A DNA stretch of 64,000 bases, taken from Trichostrongylus colubriformis (lineage: Eukaryota > Nematoda > Chromadorea > Rhabditida > Trichostrongylidae). The position numbers were made by a program, and so were the translations under genes. Positions 1 through 10,960 of this stretch are shown in pieces (positions within the stretch are counted from its first letter, which is position 1; every line of letters begins with the position of its first letter). Where the stretch lies: NCBI GenBank assembly GCA_963978905.1, contig OZ022257.1, positions 28,907,274 through 28,971,273 on the forward strand, given 5' to 3'. The notes beneath the pieces were generated by a model, which ran no database searches, was not told the origin of the DNA, and worked only from the letters and a program-made list of their open reading frames with translations.

Positions 1-310
1 TTTACAATCTAATTAATGGAGATTTTGAAAATATTGCTCGAAATGTCAGCACTACACCAAATGGGTTCCGTATGGCGTTGAATGATCTCGATGCTAGGTA
101 TTGCTCTCTTATGAGAAAACGAAACGTACTCGGCTCAATCATAAAACTACCTTCGAAGACTTCTTCGAAGACTGTTATAATAGCATTGCATACAGCTTCA
201 TAGATCATCCATTTTGCGAAGCTGAAGTCATCGACCGTTGATCGAATGAGAAAGTTTTTATCGTGTGCCCCCGACTTTCTTCTTCGTTCTCGTACACCTT
301 GTTGTTTTAG
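1..310. other. Left edge; intron or unassigned upstream sequence of the MLT-10-like gene
   Basis: A plus-strand open stretch near 16-205 reads as possible protein (ARNVSTTPNGFRMALNDLDA), but any exon ending at the GTATTG donor near base 98 would not be in phase with the exon at 311. I do not call it. Confidence 0.3.
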
Positions 311-478
311 GCAAAAAAGGAAGAGGAAGCAGCAAAGAACGATGTGAAACGAATTAGAGGACCTGACGGGCAGCCGATCTTCTTGACCAAGAAAAATGTA
401 TCAGAACTGTTCGGTGACGAGCAACTATCCAGGATTGAGATCTTTGAGCAGCTTCAGAATTCGTTCACTCCTGAACAG
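311..478 (+). CDS. mlt-10: MLT-10-like gene, penultimate exon
   Basis: The exon starts after GTTGTTTTAG and ends CAG|GTGAGT. It holds 56 phase-0 codons beginning AKKEEEAAKNDVKRI and containing RGPDGQPIFLTKKNV, a stretch I recall as typical of MLT-10 proteins just before the LSP-repeat exon. The upstream exon is not recognisable in bases 1-310. Confidence 0.75.
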
Positions 479-3400
479 GTGAGTATTTGCTCCATTTCTT
501 CTCTTCTGAGCTGGTTTCCGTAAGACTGAACGTCCAGTACCTTATGAAAGAATGTGTCAGGCCTCACCTTTCAAGGTTGAGGGATCGACATACAGATGCT
601 TGAAGTTTGCAGGGTCTGAGTTGCTTCAAATGAAGTTGTCACACTTATGGCTCTGCTCGCCAGAAATCTCACCACTGAGATCTGCTTCTGCTAGCTAATC
701 TTTGTCCTCTGAGAATGTAATTCCAATGGCTGTCGAAGGGAATTCTGAGAAACGTAGGCTAAGGATGGCCTTCTCGCTCTATTTTGGCAATCTCAGCAAG
801 CAGACTCAGATCAACCACCACCTCATCGCAAGAAGATGAAAAGGCACAGATCTTTTCGTTTCTACATACTGTGTGATGCACCCACTTTCATTAGGAGCTG
901 ATAATTTCTTGTTAGCTATTTCACTTTTCATTGGTGACCGAAGTGGCAGTGGCATTGGAATGTCTTAATGCGAAATTGCGGGGCCACAAACGTATCTGCT
1001 TCATCTCATGCCAGGTGGTGCAGAGACAGATCCACATAACTGCGCTGAAACACCAACCTCAAAAAAGGTTGGACTACAGCGGATATAGAGCTATCTTCGA
1101 CAGCGAGCTTACATTTGACCTGTTGGTGGTAGGTACGGGGTCGCAAGAGAGGGATGTGTTTCACGACTGTCCAACTAGGCCACCACGGCACGTGAATTGC
1201 TCCGCTAGAAGCGAAATGTACCTGGTTGGTCACGCTGTGAGCCGCATCACCTCACCTGGTAGGAGTCCTGGTATTTCACACGTATGAGAGGATTGGTAAT
1301 TAACGGATTAGCGTCATTTCAGAATAGGCACACCAAGCAGTAATCAGATCAGTAACTTGCTTTGTTGGGGCGAAAGTCCTCAGATCAGATCAGTTTTCAG
1401 GCTGCATCTTTATTGCAGCCGCACGTTGCCGTGCTTGCTTGAACACAACCAAGCCACACCAATCCAACCAGGCCACACTTCGCCTCAGACGAACGGATTT
1501 CCAACGCACACCGACGTGGAAAAGGAAACTTGCGATAAGAGAAGCTAATTCAGTGAAACAGTATTTTCGATGATGAAGGTAGCTTCCAAGAACCTACTCG
1601 CCCCAAGAAAGTGAGCCACTAACCTGATTATCGCGTGGTGTGCCTTTGAGAGCACATTGCGCGTCGCTTTACCTTTTAGGGGAGTAGATTCTCGGGTAGC
1701 TATGGAAGCTGCACCTTTTCGCGCCTTCACGGTGCGCCATCACAGCGTTACACCTGCTTGAAGGAATCGTCCACGGGAAATGAGTTTTTGTGTTACCCAT
1801 ATATTTATGTTGCATTTGCCTAATGTTGGCCTCTTGCAAAATCATCCGAAAAATGTGAATCTGGCTGAGATACAGCACCACAAAGTGCGGTTCCAGTGGG
1901 CGGGGTCTCCATGTAAAAGCCTCGTACCGCGTCCGCCGTGGTCTGAGACGCATTGTAGGAACAGAAGGTTACGTAAACAGTCCCACTCTCCGTTCCCAAC
2001 GGCGACGGAAGACGGGACGAGGCTATTACACGGAGGCCCCGCCCACTGGGACCACACTTTGTGGTGCTGTATCTCAGCCAGATTCACATTTTTTCGCGTG
2101 AAGTTTTGCATGAGGCCAACATTAGGCAAATACAACATAAATATATGGGTAACACAAAAACTCATTTTCCGTGGACGATTCCTTTAACCTACCCTGACCC
2201 CACCCATTTTGCTCAGTTGACCGATAAAGGAGCTCACGTGGGTGGCGTCGAAGTAGGTTCGATCAGGTATAGCGAACCCAGGAGATGCGAAAAAGGTGCA
2301 GCGTGACCAGATACCCACGGATCTACTGTTCCAAGAAAGCAAGTCGACTTGTATGATTATTGCGGAATGTGCCTCTGAAGAATAAGGTCTGATTAAGCTA
2401 TAATACTGAAATACCGAATCGGTAAGCAAATACGATGAAACATGCTTTATTCATGTCCAATACTACCACTCAGAACGGCCAAATCACGACGAGTTAAACA
2501 AATTGCGGTGCGTTTCGAAAGTGACCGACAAGGTACCGCGTGCAACACCTGGTATTGCACGAGATTCGAACCACAATGTTCTGGCTTTTGAAAAGATACC
2601 GTGGTCAAATGCTATCTTCACATCTTTTCAAATATGGAGAATAACAATGAATTTCCGGAACACTTCTCCATAAAGTAGGTGGATTCTGGCAGCACGCTTT
2701 TGAACAGCATAATGCAGTAAACAATGACGAAACAAGCTCACTGTTTGTGACGTTATGCATGTGCATGCACTCCTTTTTGAATTTTCTAGATTTTTTCTTA
2801 ACAATCTGAAAATAGCAGTCTTTACTTAGCAAACACTTGGTGCTCATCACGTGGTTATATTATACGTACATGTGATCTACTCCCCGTGTTGGTATTTTTA
2901 ATCATCTAAGCAATTGCAATTTCCACAAAACCTAAATTGCGTTACGCGTGCATTTTCTATGATGACTCTAGGAACAGTTAAGGCAATAATGTTCTCCAAA
3001 AACCGTTCACCGCCAGAGTTTATTATCGGGAATATTGAACACCGTGATTTTCGGATGGTCCCTCACAACATCCACGCAAAAATCACACTTTTCTTCGAAA
3101 TGATTGAAGATTAGCAGGATATCCACTCACCTGCACAGACAAAACTTCGACCAGGACTACATTTTTACTGGCTGTGGCTCTACAACTTCTTATTTGCACA
3201 AAAATTTGATTTGCTCAGTAGTGGTGTTAACATGAACCAATTTTTACAATGGTAGGATAACTGAAAGATACGTTGTTCTCCATACATATTCAAAAAGGTA
3301 TTCTGACAGCTTTAGCTTTCAGAAAACGCCGCTTTCATATGACCCGAAAAAAATCCTGGGTTGTCAAGTGCAACACATGGTGTTGCACGATTTGGAGAGC

Positions 3401-6191
3401 AAAAATAGCTTCGGTCCGTTATGTGATGATAATGATGATGATGTGACAATAATGATGATACACTATGATTCCTCCAGTATTTTCGCGAATTCCGAACAGC
3501 GTCGAAAATCCTACAGTTATGAAACTTAGAGCTCGAAAATCAAAAGGAAAGCTTTAAAGATGCTGCTGCTTTTCAGGTCTGCTTATACTGACAGTCTCTA
3601 AGGCGAGCCATAAAGTGAAGTTTGGTGTTTTTCTAGAGAATGTATGTACCTATACTCCTCCGCGTGTGAATTTCCTCCCAATTGGTCGAATGCAATTCTC
3701 CCTTCATGTTCATACAACCTTCATTTCATGTCTGCATGTATGGTGCTTCTCACAGTTCATTGTCTACTGTGATTCTTATCGCCTACAGAGATTCTTCATT
3801 CGAGAAGATTATTTAAGAATATCTTCACAGTCAGAGTAAGGAAAAGTTGGTGTGTATCAGACTTTTGTCAAAGGCGCACTCTACGATAAACAGATAGGTC
3901 GACCCACCTTATCGGAGCAGTAGTTATTAGGTTGAACCATAATTTCTGTCCCACAATGGCAGAAAATTTCGAATTTATTTTTCTTAATTTGTGTCTAACT
4001 TCAGTCAACAAAGTATGTACCATTATCATCAACAATATATTGCCAGCGAATAGGGAGATAATAGATGCTTTGCTTGTAGAAGTCTGGGGATTTCTAGTCG
4101 AAGAAAGTCTGGAGGTCGATTTTGAGATCATCGTCGTCTTTGAGCTGCCGTCCGTCGAGGAAGTGGATCAGAGATCGGAATAGGTGATAGTTAGTTGGAG
4201 CCATGTTTGAAGATTAGGGTGGGTGGGGGAGCTTCGTCCAGCCAAGGTCCTGGATCTTTTAACACGTCAACTTTGCCACATGTGGGCGGGCGTTGTCGTG
4301 GAGGAAGAAGTCTCGGTCCATTTTCCCGGTAAGTTTTGCGGCTACGGTGTCCAGTTGCCTGCAGTAGAGATCGCAGTGACTGCCGTGTTGAATGGTAACA
4401 GTTCACCTTTTTTTTTGAAAACTTTAGAAAAATTTTTTTTCCTCTTTGCGATTTTTTTGAAATTTTTTTCCGTTTCAATTTGAGTCGATCGAGCCATTGG
4501 GTTGCCGCCATATGAGAGACAGTACCTGGGCCCATCGACTGGTTGATTCGGTCAGTGGCCTTGCATGCTGAGGGACCGGGGTGGTGTTCGTGAATTTTGT
4601 ACCTCTCGCGAAATTGTCTTAGATTCACTGCTAGTTCAAGCCATAGAGAATATGAATGTGCTAATCAGTAGTACTTTTCACTCGCTTTACACACCCTCCA
4701 CTACCAAATATTCCAGAAGCTTCCACAGTTTTCCCTAAGAAAAATGAAATGTGTGACAGAAATTATGGTTCAACCTAATACTTAGACAACTACCTAAGCT
4801 GCACCATTTTTGCGCAGCCACAACGCGCCATCACGGCGAATCTGCTGCTTGAAGTCTTTCCGACGCTACCCCTTTGGCTCAGTTGACTAAGAAGGGACCT
4901 CAAGTGGGTGGCGCCAAAGCGGATTTGAGTAGGTGTAGCGCCGTGATAGCGCACCATGACGGCGCGAAAAAGGTGCACCCTAATAATTCAAAGGACTACT
5001 GCCCCAGAGAGGTAAATCGGCCTATCTGTTCATCGTGGAGTGTACTTAAGCCCCAACATGGATAAACAATTTGAGAGTGCAATGTCTTTATGATCACGCT
5101 GGATTAATTCCCTATATTTTTAATTCCCTATATTTTTAATGCTCTTTCCGGTTCTTCGGGAATAAATAATTGGGTGCTCTCGCAATGAGAGGTGCGTCCC
5201 AGCGTGGATACCATTTTTGTCCAAGTCTAGAAGGGGAAAATAATCTTTTTTCTTCCACTAAGACTGAGCTAAAAGTACATTCTTGAATGTATAGATTGCC
5301 CTCCCAAAGGTGCTTGGATGTACACATTTATATAAGATCCCTCAGTGGGATAGCACCGGATGTGATGCTGTAGCTCAGTTCAGGTTTACAGTTGGTGCTT
5401 TTCAGCAACGGGAGATGAATCGGACGGGTTACGCAATTTTAACTCCAGCTCAACGTGAGTTCTTCTATGGACCGTCCTCGCCGTACAACAACTCCGCTAA
5501 GCTCGACGCGATCCGTAATATTAGCGACAGCGACGTGCATCGTACAGTGCGCGATACGGTGCGCGGAGTGGCTGAAGGTCGCTTAGAGTTCCAGGCCAAA
5601 AGTGGAGAGGTCAAACTGATCACGAAGCCGCAACCGCGCCACAAACGAGCTATTGTTCTGTCTCCGATTAGTGCTGTTTTCATTAATGATCCGGTTACTG
5701 TCAGTCAGCCTGTAATTCTCTCACCCGTCTATTTGTCAGCTCTCATCTGTTCCCCGGCCATATTCGGTGTAGTTGTTCTGTCACCATGGCTATTCATTCC
5801 GGTTGTGCTTTCCCCGCGTATATTCTCACCCGTAGTATTGTCTCCTTTCGCATTTGTTCCCATTATCCTTACACCGTTAGTCTTTGTGCCGGTCATTCTT
5901 TCACCAGGCATCATGAATCCTTTGATACTTACGCCACTCCTCTTCAGTCCTTTCATTCTTTCGCCCCAGGTGATGACTCCTTTGATTCTGTCTCCTTTTG
6001 CACTTTCACCATTTATCGGCACAGCCAACGTGCTATCACCACTCATTCTGTCTCCATTCGTGCTTTCACCCATTATTTTTTCACCAGCTTATGTTTCAGC
6101 CCTCATCCTTTCACCCTACGCCTTGTCTCCCATTCTCAACTCAACAGGAGCGATTTTCACTTCGATAGCATCGCCAAGTTGGTTGAGCTGA
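311..6191 (+). CDS. mlt-10: MLT-10-like moulting-cycle protein, last two exons (5' partial)
   Basis: Two exons, 311-478 and 5406-6191, join in phase 0 and give 317 codons ending in the family-typical SPSWLS. Exon 1 ends FTPEQ and exon 2 starts QREMNRTGYA, which reads through naturally. The C-terminal half is a long run of degenerate eight-residue repeats built on LSP (VLSP, ILSP, ILTP), the hallmark of the nematode MLT-10/moulting-cycle family. These proteins are made in epidermis around moults and are thought to help cuticle replacement. The N-terminal part, with any signal peptide, lies left of the window. The intron is 4.9 kb and holds a palindromic MITE and a dead mariner. Family assignment is confident; which paralog is unknown. 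The frame is intact, so it is probably functional unless the missing 5' part is damaged. Confidence 0.85.
479..1761. other. Left part of the MLT-10-like intron
   Basis: No coding exon is supported. The 118-codon open frame at 931-1287 has no flanking splice sites or recognisable motif. Around 1620-1757 lies a partial copy, inverted, of the repeat family seen at 2205-2400, 4795-5045 and 28815-29060 (it shares the GCACCTTTTCGCGCC and GCGCCATCACAGCG segments). Confidence 0.35.
1762..2183. repeat. Palindromic TTAA-type MITE, family A, copy 1
   Basis: The 422-bp element starts AGGAATCGTCCACGG and ends CCGTGGACGATTCCT. The two halves are near mirror images over most of their length. The right flank is TTAA (2184-2187); the left flank is the near match TTGA. 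Matching copies stand at 26159, 32150 and 41008. The TTAA target and AGG...CCT ends suggest mobilisation by a piggyBac-type transposase; that link is inference. Confidence 0.8.
2184..3926. other. Intron sequence with repeat fragments
   Basis: 2205-2400 is a copy of an unclassified interspersed repeat (GCTCAGTTGACCGATAAAGG segment; relatives at 4795-5045 and 28815-29060). A short hairpin, GTGCAACAC-ATG-GTGTTGCAC, lies near 3370 with an imperfect relative near 2540. A degenerate GATGAT/AATGAT microsatellite lies at about 3425-3465. No exon seen. Confidence 0.4.
3927..4778 (-). mobile_element. Defective mariner element M1
   Basis: The terminal inverted repeats are TTAGGTTGAACCATAATTTC at the left and its complement at the right, ending in CAACCTAA, with TA duplications at 3925-3926 and 4779-4780. 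Length is 852 bp against about 1.3 kb for a full mariner. The minus strand carries the decayed 3' half of a mariner transposase. It lies in the MLT-10-like intron. The TIR differs from element M2 at 17227, so this is a separate lineage. Confidence 0.85.
4001..4600 (-). pseudogene. Mariner transposase remnant (M1)
   Basis: Read on the minus strand in shifting frames, it shows a helix-turn-helix linker-like piece (GPGTVSHMAATQWLDRLK), the second catalytic motif FFLHDNARPHVAKLT near 4270-4320, then APTNYHLFRSLIHFLDG near 4150-4200 and the usual C-terminal YLPIRWQYIVDDNGTYF before a stop at 4001. The third catalytic block, normally YSPDLAP, is degraded and lies at a frameshift. An in-frame stop interrupts near 4090. 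The element cannot encode active transposase. Confidence 0.8.
4795..5045. repeat. Unclassified interspersed repeat with inverted internal segments
   Basis: The left part has GCGCCATCACGGCG and the right part CGCCGTGATAGCGC and GAAAAAGGTGCA, so the repeat folds on itself. Relatives are at 2205-2400, 28815-29060 and, inverted and partial, 1620-1757; a fragment with the GGCGCAAAAAGATGCA segment lies near 24050. No transposase or clear target duplication was found. Confidence 0.5.
5107..5140. repeat. Two tandem copies of a 17-bp A/T-rich unit
   Basis: ATTCCCTATATTTTTA is repeated head to tail in the MLT-10-like intron, about 265 bp before the last exon. It looks like a small replication-slippage duplication. 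Confidence 0.5.
5406..6191 (+). CDS. mlt-10: MLT-10-like gene, terminal exon with LSP repeats
   Basis: The acceptor is GGTGCTTTTCAG at 5394-5405. The frame is open for 261 codons to TGA. An upstream ATG at 5310 extends the same frame, but that extension (37 extra residues from MLGCTHLYK) crosses the acceptor and has no family similarity, so I take the splice start. First ~90 residues are non-repetitive (FFYGPSSPYNNSAK); the rest alternates P-x-x-LSP units. Confidence 0.85.
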   Translation, partial: QREMNRTGYAILTPAQREFFYGPSSPYNNSAKLDAIRNISDSDVHRTVRDTVRGVAEGRLEFQAKSGEVKLITKPQPRHKRAIVLSPISAVFINDPVTVSQPVILSPVYLSALICSPAIFGVVVLSPWLFIPVVLSPRIFSPVVLSPFAFVPIILTPLVFVPVILSPGIMNPLILTPLLFSPFILSPQVMTPLILSPFALSPFIGTANVLSPLILSPFVLSPIIFSPAYVSALILSPYALSPILNSTGAIFTSIASPSWLS

Positions 6192-6218
6192 TTAACAAGT
6201 GTAGGCTCACGAGTAATT

Positions 6219-6224
6219 AATAAA
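6219..6224 (+). terminator. Poly(A) signal of the MLT-10-like gene
   Basis: AATAAA lies 27 bases after the TGA stop, a normal short nematode 3' UTR. Confidence 0.7.
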
Positions 6225-6555
6225 GTTTTGAGTTCTTGTACTGTGCAATTGAGGACTTCGGAACAAATATTGGCCGACATCGCAAAACTTCAAAAATGTG
6301 TCATAAGTCAGAACAGAAAAATATATCGGGCAATATGGAGTGATCCCTTGCTTCGCTCCTTGTTTCTGGCAGATGTACTCGTCGATTATCACTGTAAGGT
6401 GAATGTACAGTGGTACTTTGAAACGCTGGAAATTAGCAAACTGCTTTGTTTAGCCGAACGCGAAAGCAGACGTGCCTGAAAGCATCATGGATGCACCCTT
6501 TCAACTCTGAACTGAATAATTGCACAATAATAAGGTAAAACATAGTCCCCTTTAA

Positions 6556-6864
6556 AGGCACCATTAGGGGTAAGGGAAAACTGAGATCTGGGAGCACATG
6601 TTCTCCGCAACGAACCTTTTACTTCAGAAGAGGTCACATGTGGTGAAAATCAACGACAATCGCGGCCGGTTGGTTCGGACTCTAGCCTGTCTTCAGTCCA
6701 CTCTGGCTAGTGACGCAGAGGACGAGGGAGAGTAGGGAGAATTTTGGGTTCCTATTTCTCGTTTTTTTTCGCCGTTTTATGTCGTTCTTTCTCTACTGTT
6801 ATGTTGCTGAGCACCTCTACTTTCGTGATCCCCCAATCTGCCAAATTTACCCCTAACGGTGTCT
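6556..6864. repeat. TTAA-type MITE, family B, copy 1
   Basis: The ends are AGGCACCATTAGGGG and CCCCTAACGGTGTCT, each flanked by TTAA (6552-6555 and 6865-6868). Length is 309 bp. Further copies lie at 41434-41979 and, much shorter, at 56750-56878. Confidence 0.75.
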
Positions 6865-7695
6865 TTAAGACGCGAAATACACGTGTTCAGGGTATTTCAA
6901 CCAGAAATGGATAGAGGAGTTCTCAGGGGGTGGGGGTCGTGTTTCGTGATGAAAAATGGGAGCGGAGGGAGAATGTACTGCGAAAGACTACCGTGACCTC
7001 CTACTCACATTTATTTCGTAATCACTGATGACAGTGCAGCTGAACAATGTCTCTAACTCGCGTGATTCTACAGGTCTACTGTAATTCAGCGCTATTCATA
7101 CTGTAGAACATGGTCATGACGAAGAGTTCCGTGGATGACATGGACAGAACATTTTTGAGATGGAGCTACTATACCGCCAAGTAGTTTCAAAGAAGTCAAG
7201 GCGCTGCTGGAGTGGAGAAAGTCACACCACAAGCTTTTTCATGCATATTGAGAAGGAAAGGGATTTTCAGAGTGCTACTGGAATCAGGAAAACCACTCCA
7301 TTGCGCTCTGTATCCTTAATCCTCGGCTTCCCTAATGGTTAGATTGCAATGGTGTATGACATCAGTCGAATCGCGCTCGAATTAGGTGAGAAAATATTCT
7401 GATCTAGGAGATTCATAATTTCCTCTTCCGTATCAGCCTACGCTTAGGGAGCTCAGCTATTGGCTGACATGTGCGACTCTGCCAGCAATCTCCAATAATG
7501 ATTGGTTTGGTATCAGCAGAGAGGTCATTGTCGTTCGAACTGCGCACGGAATCAATTTGAAATCCATTACTGAGTAAAATGGCTGTCTGTCTGTATTCAA
7601 ACCCGAAAAAGCGTCAGGGTTGTTCTGGTATTGCATCAGAACCAACCGCACCCTCTCTCACGAATGTATCTATAAGTTACCTCTGGCACATAATA
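6865..7695. other. Intergenic; nothing recognised
   Basis: Short open frames only, with no splice-site-flanked exon or repeat recognised within the window. Confidence 0.3.
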
Positions 7696-8190
7696 TTGGG
7701 TCATTCCACAAGTAATGTTTTTTTTTTCCGAGCATAAATTTCTCCTATGGAATCACAAGTTTTTGCAGCACGTCATATGTCATTTGAAAGAGGTTTTTTT
7801 TTGCTCTACAAAATGAAATGTTCAATCTTCGAGTGTGTTGAAATGGTGCCGTCATTTAGGCTGGCGAAGAGCTAGGTCCAACCGACAAAAATTGGCCAAA
7901 CCGGCAATCAATTAAAAAACTATATTTCACTTTAGGAAAACCGACCAGTCATGTGTCGAGTACTTAGTCCTGACCGCTTCTGCAATATTTAATATTTAGC
8001 TGATCAAGAAGTCGCGTTGTTCTTTTTCTAAAATCTTTTTTTCAAAAGCACCTTCACCTATTCAAAATGGAATTTTTTCTTTCAAACTCCTTGCTTAGCG
8101 TTGTTTTATGAGCCACTTCGAAGAGTTTTTTCTGCTGTATCGGAAACATCTTTCTAGTTTGTTTTGGCTGCAATTCAGATTGAATTTTAA
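7696..8190. mobile_element. Truncated TTGGGTCATTCC-type DNA element (M4 family)
   Basis: It starts after a TA with TTGGGTCATTCCACAAGTAAT and follows the left half of the intact relative at 29808-30858 (shared segments include GGCCAAACCGGCAATCAATT). The similarity stops at about 8190, where the RTE-like repeat begins, and no right end is present. Confidence 0.65.
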
Positions 8191-8884
8191 TACCACCCTC
8201 CTTAAACGAAGTTTTTATGTCATGCCGGAACGGAGCTATGAACTTTTGTTTTGAGCCCCGCCTATTTAAATTACGCTCCGCCCACCGCACTTATAGGCTT
8301 CACAAAATCGTATTGCCAACTTCATCTAAACCTCTCCCCACGTCTGGGTCATTTTGAAACTGGATCAGACTGTTTTCAGCCGATTATCAAATTTTCAGGG
8401 CACGCTCCGCCCATTGTGGGCGGGGCGTGACATCTTCTATGTGCGCTCTGATTTCTTCGTTTAGGCCGTACCTATCCCCTTTTGAACAAAGTTTCTAAGG
8501 CATGCTGAAACGGAGCTATGGATTTTTGTGCTAAGCTCCGCCTACCTAAGATACGCTCCGCCCACCACACATAGAATTGTGCCGCCGACCTTATCCTAAC
8601 TTCTTCCCACGTCTGAGCCATTTTGGAACCGAATTAGATCGTTTTCAGCTGATTTTCTGGTTTTCAGCACGCACCCCGCCCACTGTGGGCGGGGCGTAAC
8701 GTTGTCTATGTGTGCCCTTATTTCTTCGCTCATGATCTACCTATCCCATACTTGACCCGACCTCTATAAGTTGCGCTTCAGATAGTTTTGAATTTCGTGA
8801 CAGACAAAAGACAGACGGACGGACAGACAGACAGACAGACTAAGCCGATTATATACAGTAGTGATAGTGATAGTGATAGTGACT
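8191..8884 (+). mobile_element. RTE/SINE-like 3' end with tandem 280-bp units and GTGATA tail
   Basis: Two diverged tandem units (about 8191-8470 and 8471-8755) share CGGAGCTATG, ACGCTCCGCCCACC and GTGGGCGGGGCGT. They run into a GACAGACGGACGGACAGACA tract, then TAAGCCGATTATATACAGTA and a (GTGATA)n tail. Related tail text occurs near 54390-54445. The simple-repeat tail suggests target-primed reverse transcription by an RTE-type LINE; no coding part is present. Confidence 0.5.
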
Positions 8885-10282
8885 ATTAACTACATGTCAA
8901 GTGAGGACAATACATTATAAGGACAGCGAGATAAGGGAGAGCAGTATACTACAACACAACTATCATCGAAATGTAATGAACTCACGAGGGAGTGGTCGAT
9001 CTGGAGGTGACGAGGGAAATCCCGAGAATGAGGGAAAAGGGAAGCATGCCCGGTCCACCAGGCTAGCGTCTTTGTCGAGGATCTTCTTCTCCGGCGACAA
9101 TTAGCTTCTTTCGATTGACATTGAGAGGTCTTGACAACTGACCGCTCCGGACGACGACAGACACAGACAAGTGGCTTGACTTGGCGAAACCGGGCGGATC
9201 GATAGTTTCCCGCGCTACGCGTGGCTGAGACCGTTTACGGTAGGCGTTGTACCGTGATGTTTGAAGGACTGCTATAGCCCCGGGCGCGGTTTCCTACCGG
9301 CGCATGCTACAAACCCAGGAAATGTCGTACGCATGTCACGACACTATTTTTCTATCTCAACGTGGATAAATCTGGTACGCACTTAGGTACCCACAGTCAG
9401 ATTCTCTGTTCTTGCTAGAGAAGCTTGTTGCGGGTCCACTAAGATGTGGATTCAGGCTAAACCTCTGTCTCAGGTAATCCACAGACGTTACTAATTCGCA
9501 GGAGCGCCTGAACAAGTGTGAGGCGGAGCATTGGTAACCAGGGAGCGATCGATTCAGGACACCTTTCACTCATGAGCTTCGTAACAACATAGGCAACGCG
9601 CTCGTATGTATGAGATTTATGTTGCAGTAAACTCAGACGAAGATTTATATGGCAGTGATTATGGAATGCTTTCAGTAACTAGCATGGAAATCCTGTGCAC
9701 CTCAAGCATCGGATTTTCTGAGTTAGTGGCTGGTTGTTGATCGTTGAAGTGGAACCTTACAATGTTCTCAATTTCCCAATTATGATTTCTTTACCTACTC
9801 TTGGTGCATCTCTGTACATGTATTGTTGGAATTTTTCATGTAAAATCAGCTAATGCTCATTGAAAACGAAATGCTGAGTCTCGCGTTTCAATGTACATAG
9901 TCACTGAGAATCACAGGTTTGTAGTTAGATTGTCGCCCTTGCTTTCAGTTCAACCGTGCTATACGTCTTCCATTTCTTTGAAGGAAAGTATATCTCAAAT
10001 AGCACTTAAAAACCTCCCATCTTCACTGAGGCACCCTCAACGAAGATGGTAGTCTTTTACTGTGTGAGTGCTAGTGTGAGGAGCGTTCGAACGATAATTT
10101 ACCGTTGCTCGAGTGTGTGCGAGGCGTTGGACTTGAGTCCCATTCTTACACCCTCTGCAATGATGAACATTTCCTTAAAGGTGTTTGTTGTATCGAGTTC
10201 GAAGTGGTGAATTTCCAAGTGATTTCGCACAACATTACGCCCAATTATTTCTCATTTGCTACTGCAACAGTGCAAAGAAATA
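8885..10282. other. Intergenic; includes a GC-rich patch
   Basis: 9000-9320 is markedly richer in G+C and CpG than its surroundings (CGGGCGGATCGATAG, CGGGCGCGG) with only a 67-codon open frame. No rRNA, tRNA or transposase was recognised. The rest is unremarkable. Confidence 0.3.
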
Positions 10283-10960
10283 TTAGGTAGTCTAAAAAGT
10301 CTTTTCGTATTTTTAAATACCGCTTTTTCCCTCAAAACTGCTTTCCACAAAATTTTTTCTGTACATATGTATGTAGTACAAGTCCACACGCATCTATAGG
10401 TATTGTTGTCTTCCATCTCTCGGATAACCCTTTTCGGCAAAATAAAAATATCAAAAGTCACCTCATTTTCAATTCCAATTTTTCTTTTTTGAATGGCGTT
10501 AGACAGGAAAACGAAAAGGTGATAATCCGATGGAGCAAGATCAGGGCTATAAGACAGCAGTTTTTATCCAAGCTCGAGAATTTTTTTAAAAGAAAAAATT
10601 TTAAAAAATGCTTACTACTAGTGAAAAAATGACTCGCCAAAAAATTCTCGAGCTTGGATAAAATTTGCTGCCCCATCCACCTTATAGCCCTCATCTTGCT
10701 CCATCGGATTATAACCTTTTCCTTTCCCTGTCTAACGCCATTCGAAGAAAAATTTTTTTATAATTTTTGTATTGAAAATGAGGCTGACCGTTGATATGTT
10801 TATTTTGCCGAAAAGGGTTATCCGGGAGATGGAAAACAATAATAACTATAGATGCGTGTGGACTTGTACTGCATGTGTATGTACAGAAGAGATTGCTGGA
10901 AAGCAATTTGGAGGGAGAAATGGTATTTGAAAATACGAAAAAACTTTTTAGACTACCCAA
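10283..10960. mobile_element. Palindromic mariner derivative M3 (two mirrored transposase 3' ends)
   Basis: The ends are TTAGGTAGTCTAAAAAGTC and its complement, with TA on both sides. The whole 678 bp is a near-palindrome with arms of roughly 300 bp. Left arm, minus strand: LLSYSPDLAPSDYHLF and then a decayed ILPKRVIREMEDNNTY. Right arm, plus strand: LPHPPYSPHLAPSDYNLF. Both are the third catalytic block and C-terminus of a mariner transposase. The element is therefore an inverted duplication of one mariner end, not a simple internal deletion. Confidence 0.8.

Noticed and set aside
931..1287. 118-codon plus-strand frame
   Set aside because: No motif, no splice context and located in the MLT-10-like intron.
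5310..5405. N-terminal extension of the MLT-10-like last exon from ATG 5310
   Set aside because: A clear TTTTCAG acceptor at 5399-5405 and phase-0 continuity with the exon ending at 478 make the extension intronic.
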